This document shows, in pieces, positions 59,959 through 64,000 of a stretch of 64,000 nucleotides of DNA. The stretch lies in contig CAZNDB010000002.1 in assembly GCA_964571725.1 (NCBI GenBank), forward strand, positions 248,001 through 312,000, in the 5' to 3' direction. This DNA comes from UBA1369 sp964571725. Lineage in GTDB: Bacteria > Patescibacteriota > Gracilibacteria > UBA1369. Below the pieces are notes generated by a model, which ran no database searches, was not told where the DNA came from, and saw only the letters and a program-made list of their open reading frames with translations. The translations under genes and the position numbers were made by a program. Each line of letters opens with the position of its first letter. The first letter of the stretch is position 1.

Positions 59959-62769
59959 ATGCCAAGTAATAGAATAAAAATTTTTGTAGGTGTTCTGTCA
60001 CCATTATTTTTCTTTGCTTTTCTGAATGTGGCCGAAGCTGCTGTGCGCACCTGGGATGGAGGCGGTGGAACAAACAGCTGGAGTAATGCGGCCAACTGGA
60101 GCGCGGACACTGTTCCAACGGCAGCGGACGAAGTGGTTTTTAACGCGACTAGTACAAAAAACTCAACTATTGATGCCGCTTTTGCAGGAACTGTCGGGTC
60201 GATCAGCGTTAATGCCGGTTACACCGGGACAATAACCACTTCACGGCTTTTGACCGTAACACAGTCCGGTGGGATGAGTGGCAATATTAGCATTGGGGCC
60301 GGTACCTGGAATGTTGGTACCCAAACCATCAACCTTGAGGGGAACTGGCTTAAAACAGGTGGAATTTTTAATCCTGGCAGTAGCGGTACAGTGATTTTTG
60401 GAGGTTCCAGTGGCACTCAAACCATTGATGCCGGTGGACAGAATTTCACAAACTGGCAACACAGCGGAGCTTCAACACTGCAGGTTAACAGTGCTCTTTC
60501 CGTGACCAATCAATTCAATCATTCCAATGGTACTTTTAACCTTAACGGACAGAACATGACGGTTAATGGGACTTCCAATCTGAGTGGCGGGACGCTGAAT
60601 TTGTCTTCCGGTACGGTTACTTTGGCTTCGATTCTTACTATCAATGGTGCGACTTTTAATGGAGATTCCAGTAATCTGACTATTAACACGCTTAGTTTCA
60701 GCAGTGGCACACTGGTGGCGACCAGCGGAACTTTCAATGTTAATGGTAACTGGGTGAGAACCGGGGGCACTTTTACTCCGGGAGCAGGGACGGTGAATTT
60801 TACGGGAGTTAATCAGAACGTCAATGGAGGCGGGGCGGCATTTTTTAATATTTTGCACAACGGTACGGGGACTTTAACCATGACCGGCAATCTGACCGTT
60901 GACGGAACCTTGACCAATCAGGCAGGTGACTTTAACGCTAATACCAGGGTGTTGGTTGTGACAGGTTTGGCCGGTTTCAACGCTGGAAATTATTTTTCTT
61001 CGACGGCGTCACAGACTTTTAACGGGGGGCTGACAATCAACGGAGCTACGTGGAACGGTTCCAGCGGACGGATTGTTGTCAATGGAGATTTCAACGCCAA
61101 CAGCACTGTCAACGCTCCCACCAGTTTTTTCACGGTGAGCGGGGATTTTATAGTTGCTCCGGGAATTTTTCTGCCTGCCGCCACAGGTATAGTGCGCATG
61201 AGCGGTGGGGGAGCACAATCACTGCAGATGAATGGTAATAACCTGATGGATCTTTACAATATTGGATCTGGTACGGTGACAGTATCGGGCAGTGATGTTA
61301 ACGTGCTGGGAATTTTTAGAAATAATTCCGGTACATTTGATATGAACGGTTTCACGATGACGGTGGCCGGTCTGGCTACGGTTGATGGTGGTATCTATAA
61401 TCCGGGTGTAAATGTGAATGATTTCAATGGTGGCTTGATGGTGAGCGGGGGATTTTTTAATGGGATGGCTGGACTGGTGAATATTGTTGGAAACTTAACT
61501 GTCAGATGGGGGACTTTCCAGGCCAGTTCAACCACTACGACGCTTTCCGGAAATCTGCTAAAAACTTTGGGAACTTTCAATGCCAATTCCGGCGATTTTG
61601 TGTTGAACGGCACTGGCCAGTCGATTGTTGGGGATGTGACTTTTAATAATTTGCAGAAAAACATCTTGCTGGCTGATACACTGACTTTTGGAGCAGGAAG
61701 TAATATTGCAGTGGCCGGTTTAACCGATTTGCAGGGGGTGGCCGGGAATTTGCTGACTATTAACACTAATGCGGGTGGGTCCCAGGTGAATTTTGATCCG
61801 CAGGGAGCGCGTGCTGTTCAGTATCTGGATATTATTGACAATAATAATACAAATGCCATTCCAGTTTCCTGCCTGGTTGGCTGCGTTGATTCGGGCAACA
61901 ATATTAAATGGGCTTTTGCAAACATTAATTTTTCCTCGAATTCTGCAAGTGTTTCTGAAGTGACGAGTATTTATGATTTGCCAATAGTTCTGAGTGCTGC
62001 CATGCCGACACCCGTGACAGTTGACTATAGCGTAAATGTCGTCAGTACGGCTGTGGGAGGCGGGATGGATTATGTTTTCGCTAACGGAACGATTACTTTC
62101 AATGCCGGTAGTTTATTACCTTCCGCTCCAGTAAGAATAACTATCGTTGACGATTTGATTTATGAAGCTAATGAAACTGTTTCAGTCGATTTAAGCAACC
62201 CTTCTAATGGTACGGCATTGGGCGGAATCACTAACTTCATACTGACGATTCTCGATAATGACCCTGTTCCCGTACAGGGAAGCGGAGCCGGTGGGCAATT
62301 CGTCTGCCCGGCATATGATGCTTCTGATTTTCAGATAAATTTACTGGTTAAAACAGAAATCGGGAATCTCACAAAATCAGTGTTTTCAATTGATGTGCCA
62401 CGGGATGTAAATATGGTCGCGGTTTCAACAAAAGCAGACTTCTCTGATGTAAGTTTTCGAGCCTATGTCTCTAATGACCGGCTAGAAATTTTACATGTTA
62501 GGGAGGTCCAGAAAGTTTATTTCAGATTTATGAATCTTTATGGTTGTTCCCAGGATAGAAGTTATGAATTGAGTACTTCTATTCAAGGAATATTCGATCA
62601 ACCTGAGTCGTCTGGTATTCAAACAATACAAAGAGGAGTTTTTGACCCAAGTACAGTAATGCAGGATTATGGGTGGACAAGGGTGGCGGCGTGGGGAGGA
62701 AAATCAAGTAAGATAACGCAGAACTATTGTCAAACTGAGAATCCAAATGCGTTAATATGTTCGAGGTGA
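59959..62769 (+). CDS. Large secreted beta-rich protein with Calx-beta domain
   Basis: 936 residues. The signal peptide runs to residue 27 (FFFAFLNVAEA). The body starts WDGGGGTNSWSNAANWSADT, an opening frequent in large surface proteins of this phylum. Residues 90-630 are Gly/Asn/Thr-rich strands with a recurrent motif (GNWLKTGGIFNPGSSGTVIF; GNWVRTGGTFTPGAGTVNF), most likely a beta-helix or similar stack. A Calx-beta domain lies at about 655-775 (IYEANETVSVDLSNP). The last 150 residues look like an anchoring or terminal domain. It is divergent from the FG-GAP gene across 166 nt. The stop is TGA. Confidence 0.85.
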   Translation: MPSNRIKIFVGVLSPLFFFAFLNVAEAAVRTWDGGGGTNSWSNAANWSADTVPTAADEVVFNATSTKNSTIDAAFAGTVGSISVNAGYTGTITTSRLLTVTQSGGMSGNISIGAGTWNVGTQTINLEGNWLKTGGIFNPGSSGTVIFGGSSGTQTIDAGGQNFTNWQHSGASTLQVNSALSVTNQFNHSNGTFNLNGQNMTVNGTSNLSGGTLNLSSGTVTLASILTINGATFNGDSSNLTINTLSFSSGTLVATSGTFNVNGNWVRTGGTFTPGAGTVNFTGVNQNVNGGGAAFFNILHNGTGTLTMTGNLTVDGTLTNQAGDFNANTRVLVVTGLAGFNAGNYFSSTASQTFNGGLTINGATWNGSSGRIVVNGDFNANSTVNAPTSFFTVSGDFIVAPGIFLPAATGIVRMSGGGAQSLQMNGNNLMDLYNIGSGTVTVSGSDVNVLGIFRNNSGTFDMNGFTMTVAGLATVDGGIYNPGVNVNDFNGGLMVSGGFFNGMAGLVNIVGNLTVRWGTFQASSTTTTLSGNLLKTLGTFNANSGDFVLNGTGQSIVGDVTFNNLQKNILLADTLTFGAGSNIAVAGLTDLQGVAGNLLTINTNAGGSQVNFDPQGARAVQYLDIIDNNNTNAIPVSCLVGCVDSGNNIKWAFANINFSSNSASVSEVTSIYDLPIVLSAAMPTPVTVDYSVNVVSTAVGGGMDYVFANGTITFNAGSLLPSAPVRITIVDDLIYEANETVSVDLSNPSNGTALGGITNFILTILDNDPVPVQGSGAGGQFVCPAYDASDFQINLLVKTEIGNLTKSVFSIDVPRDVNMVAVSTKADFSDVSFRAYVSNDRLEILHVREVQKVYFRFMNLYGCSQDRSYELSTSIQGIFDQPESSGIQTIQRGVFDPSTVMQDYGWTRVAAWGGKSSKITQNYCQTENPNALICSR

Positions 62770-62846
62770 GGGGACCTTTTAGCTTACGCATCCCAGGTTT
62801 TTGAAACGGCACACTCTTTTTAAAGATTCCTTGTTGATTGATGCTC

Positions 62847-62895
62847 TTGCATTCCCTGTTTGAACCGTTTATACTATATGTATAAAACATATAGT
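62847..62895 (+). promoter_or_regulatory. Promoter and palindromic operator of the PadR gene
   Basis: TTGCAT (62847-62852) and TATACT (62870-62875) are 17 bp apart. A perfect inverted repeat, ACTATATGT (62873-62881) and ACATATAGT (62887-62895), overlaps the -10 box; ATGT...ACAT is the known PadR operator core. It fits autoregulation. Confidence 0.75.
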
Positions 62896-62908
62896 TAATA
62901 ATTCGGGT

Positions 62909-63262
62909 ATGAAAAAAGTTTGTCAAAAAGTGGTGGTGGAGAATTTTTTTGAGCCCTGTGTTTTATCTCTGCTAATGGAGAAACCGGGTTACGGTTATGA
63001 GTTGAAGAATGATTTGGCAGGGAAGTGCTGTTGTCAGGTGGACATCGGCAATCTGTACCGAAGACTGGCGGAATTACAAAAGCGCGGTTGCGTGAGCAGA
63101 AAGAAAATCTCGGGTCTGGCCGGTCCGGCCAAGCAGGTTTACGCAATTACTCCCAAAGGGAAACGTTTGCTGGCAACGTGGATTACGGAGCTGGGGGAGA
63201 CGGTCGGTATGATCAATAAATTAATTAATAATTATCAAAAAAACTATGGAAACAGAAAATAA
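62909..63262 (+). CDS. PadR-family transcriptional regulator
   Basis: 117 residues. A winged helix-turn-helix of PadR type: SLLMEKPGYGYELKNDL, LYRRLAELQKRGCVSRK and VYAITPKGKRLLATW, with a short C-terminal helix. Five Cys are present (two near the start, CCC near 40 and one at RGC), so redox or metal sensing is possible. A palindromic operator overlaps its promoter. Its stop overlaps the start of the glutaredoxin gene by 17 nt. Confidence 0.9.
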   Translation: MKKVCQKVVVENFFEPCVLSLLMEKPGYGYELKNDLAGKCCCQVDIGNLYRRLAELQKRGCVSRKKISGLAGPAKQVYAITPKGKRLLATWITELGETVGMINKLINNYQKNYGNRK

Positions 63263-63503
63263 TCAAAATAAGGCTGAAGTGTTGGTTTATTCAACGCCGA
63301 CCTGTCCCTATTGCACTATGGTGAAGCAGTATCTGCAACAAAAGAACGTGCCTTTTCGGGACATTGACGTGTCACAAAACTGGGAACAAGCCCAGGAAAT
63401 GATCAGTAAATCCGGTCAGCAGGGAGTGCCGCAGCTGGAGATTAACGGTCAGATGGTGTTGGGATTTAATATTCCCAGAATTAACCAGTTGTTAAGCCTC
63501 TAA
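63246..63503 (+). CDS. Glutaredoxin-like protein
   Basis: 85 residues with a thioredoxin fold. Active site TPTCPYCTMVK (CPYC), cis-Pro in GVPQL and the C-terminal GFNIPRINQLL fit a NrdH/glutaredoxin. It reduces disulfides; the ribonucleotide reductase at 48377 is one possible target. The start overlaps the PadR gene in another frame, so the two are translated together and PadR probably controls it. Confidence 0.93.
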   Translation: METENNQNKAEVLVYSTPTCPYCTMVKQYLQQKNVPFRDIDVSQNWEQAQEMISKSGQQGVPQLEINGQMVLGFNIPRINQLLSL

Positions 63504-63557
63504 AATTGAAATATTGTATTTTCTCTGTATGATTGGCTTGTTATTAAATCAACCATT

Positions 63558-63995
63558 ATGAGTAAAGTTATTTTACAGGCCATGCTGGTCGTTGCCGTTC
63601 TTGTATTATCAGCCTGTGCCAACGGTGCTGATATCAAGGCGGATGTTTTGGCAACGGGAAGCGGCTTGAAGACTCCGGTGGAAGCGGCCGGATTATTGGC
63701 TGGTCAGTCGTCGCAGCGGCCTGTTCAGGTTTTGGACGTCAGGACTCCCGAAGAATTTCAGGCCGGTTGTTTGCGCGGGGCAAAAAATATTGATATCAGA
63801 TCCGGGACGTTCGAACAGCAAATTGCCGCTTTGGACAAATCCGCCACCTATCTGGTTTATTGCCGCACGGGCAAACGAAGTGCCGATGCCGCGGGCAGAA
63901 TGAAACAGGCCGGATTTACCAATGTAATGGATTTACAGGGAGGGTTTGTGGCCTGGGGAGATTCTGGGAATTCCGTCAGTCAGGATTGCAAGTAA
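63558..63995 (+). CDS. Rhodanese-domain lipoprotein
   Basis: 145 residues. Lipoprotein signal with Cys20 (VLVLSAC). The rhodanese domain has QVLDVRTPEEFQAGCLRGAKNIDI and the active loop YCRTGKRSADAAGRM, with the catalytic Cys. It can carry sulfur as a persulfide on the outer side of the membrane. It follows the glutaredoxin gene by 54 nt and may be part of the same PadR-controlled unit. The stop is 5 nt from the window edge. Confidence 0.93.
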   Translation: MSKVILQAMLVVAVLVLSACANGADIKADVLATGSGLKTPVEAAGLLAGQSSQRPVQVLDVRTPEEFQAGCLRGAKNIDIRSGTFEQQIAALDKSATYLVYCRTGKRSADAAGRMKQAGFTNVMDLQGGFVAWGDSGNSVSQDCK

Positions 63996-64000
63996 CCGCT

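Noticed and set aside
1..64000. Alternative code with UGA as Gly, as in Gracilibacteria/Absconditabacteria
   Set aside because: Several full-length genes end exactly at TGA (29474, 62769), and no gene needs read-through of TGA.
1..64000. Prophage, insertion sequence or integrase
   Set aside because: No transposase, recombinase, capsid or terminase motif was seen in any frame; the GC-rich genes have no flanking repeats that I can find.

Overview
The window is one stretch of a small-genome bacterium with about 60 closely packed genes and few paralogues. Standard code 11 is used: UGA is a real stop in several genes. The content fits the Candidate Phyla Radiation (Patescibacteria). Signs are short operons, many orphan proteins, almost no biosynthesis, SLH/FG-GAP/beta-rich surface proteins, PolX, a DUF5684-type membrane protein, an SdpI homologue, bacteriohemerythrin, L-lactate dehydrogenase and a CsoR/CopA/cupredoxin copper island. 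No rRNA is present, so the exact lineage is inference. A run of 100 N (17798-17897) marks a scaffold join.

Layout. 1-9.0 kb: two orphan helical proteins (the first cut by the window edge), lgt, two short GC-rich orphan genes with strong promoters (3.3-4.5 kb), an EamA transporter, a double cyclase-like protein, a PH-domain membrane protein and a long alpha-solenoid protein. 9.3-11.7 kb: Fe superoxide dismutase, DUF2892, a deoxyribosyltransferase-like protein, a methyltransferase and DUF1801. 11.7-16.0 kb: a copper efflux operon (cupredoxin, csoR, copA, HMA-TauE/SafE-like) behind a perfect CsoR-type palindrome. 16-19.9 kb: RRM protein, EamA transporter, gap, CYTH protein, tRNA-Ser(CGA), sigma factor. 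20-25.9 kb: two distant GC-rich paralogues of an unrecognised family (20.0-21.0 and 24.8-25.8 kb) and a short GC-rich gene, with MazG, SMR, a GalT-like protein and an SLH protein between them. 26-33 kb: SdpI (N-terminus broken at a homopolymer), tRNA-Ser(GGA), rpmB, corA, an M50 protease and a 1103-residue UvrD-like helicase-nuclease. 33-38.3 kb: a large lipoprotein followed 15 nt later by a second Lgt-like gene, an HD protein, DUF4342 and hemerythrin. 38.3-47.1 kb: cysS, ZIP transporter, UPF0489, a SIMPL protein with a Cys/His-rich head, polX with a decayed PHP domain, ldh, an orphan and a phosphoesterase. 47.3-50.8 kb: nrdB-nrdA behind tandem NrdR-like boxes. 51-62.8 kb: envelope genes (AttH/CrtC-like, spermidine-synthase-like, VWA lipoprotein with a collagen-like linker, six-repeat FG-GAP/SLH protein, large beta-rich Calx-beta protein). 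62.9-64 kb: PadR regulator, glutaredoxin and rhodanese lipoprotein behind a palindromic operator.

The most unusual signal is a dispersed class of five GC-rich genes (3324, 4158, complement 20994, 21348, complement 25791). They use C/G-ending codons unlike their neighbours. Each has its own sigma70-type promoter with a 17-18 bp spacer and a Shine-Dalgarno site, and several end in strong hairpins. Two of them are paralogues of one undescribed family of about 330 residues. Most host genes around them lack an obvious Shine-Dalgarno site.
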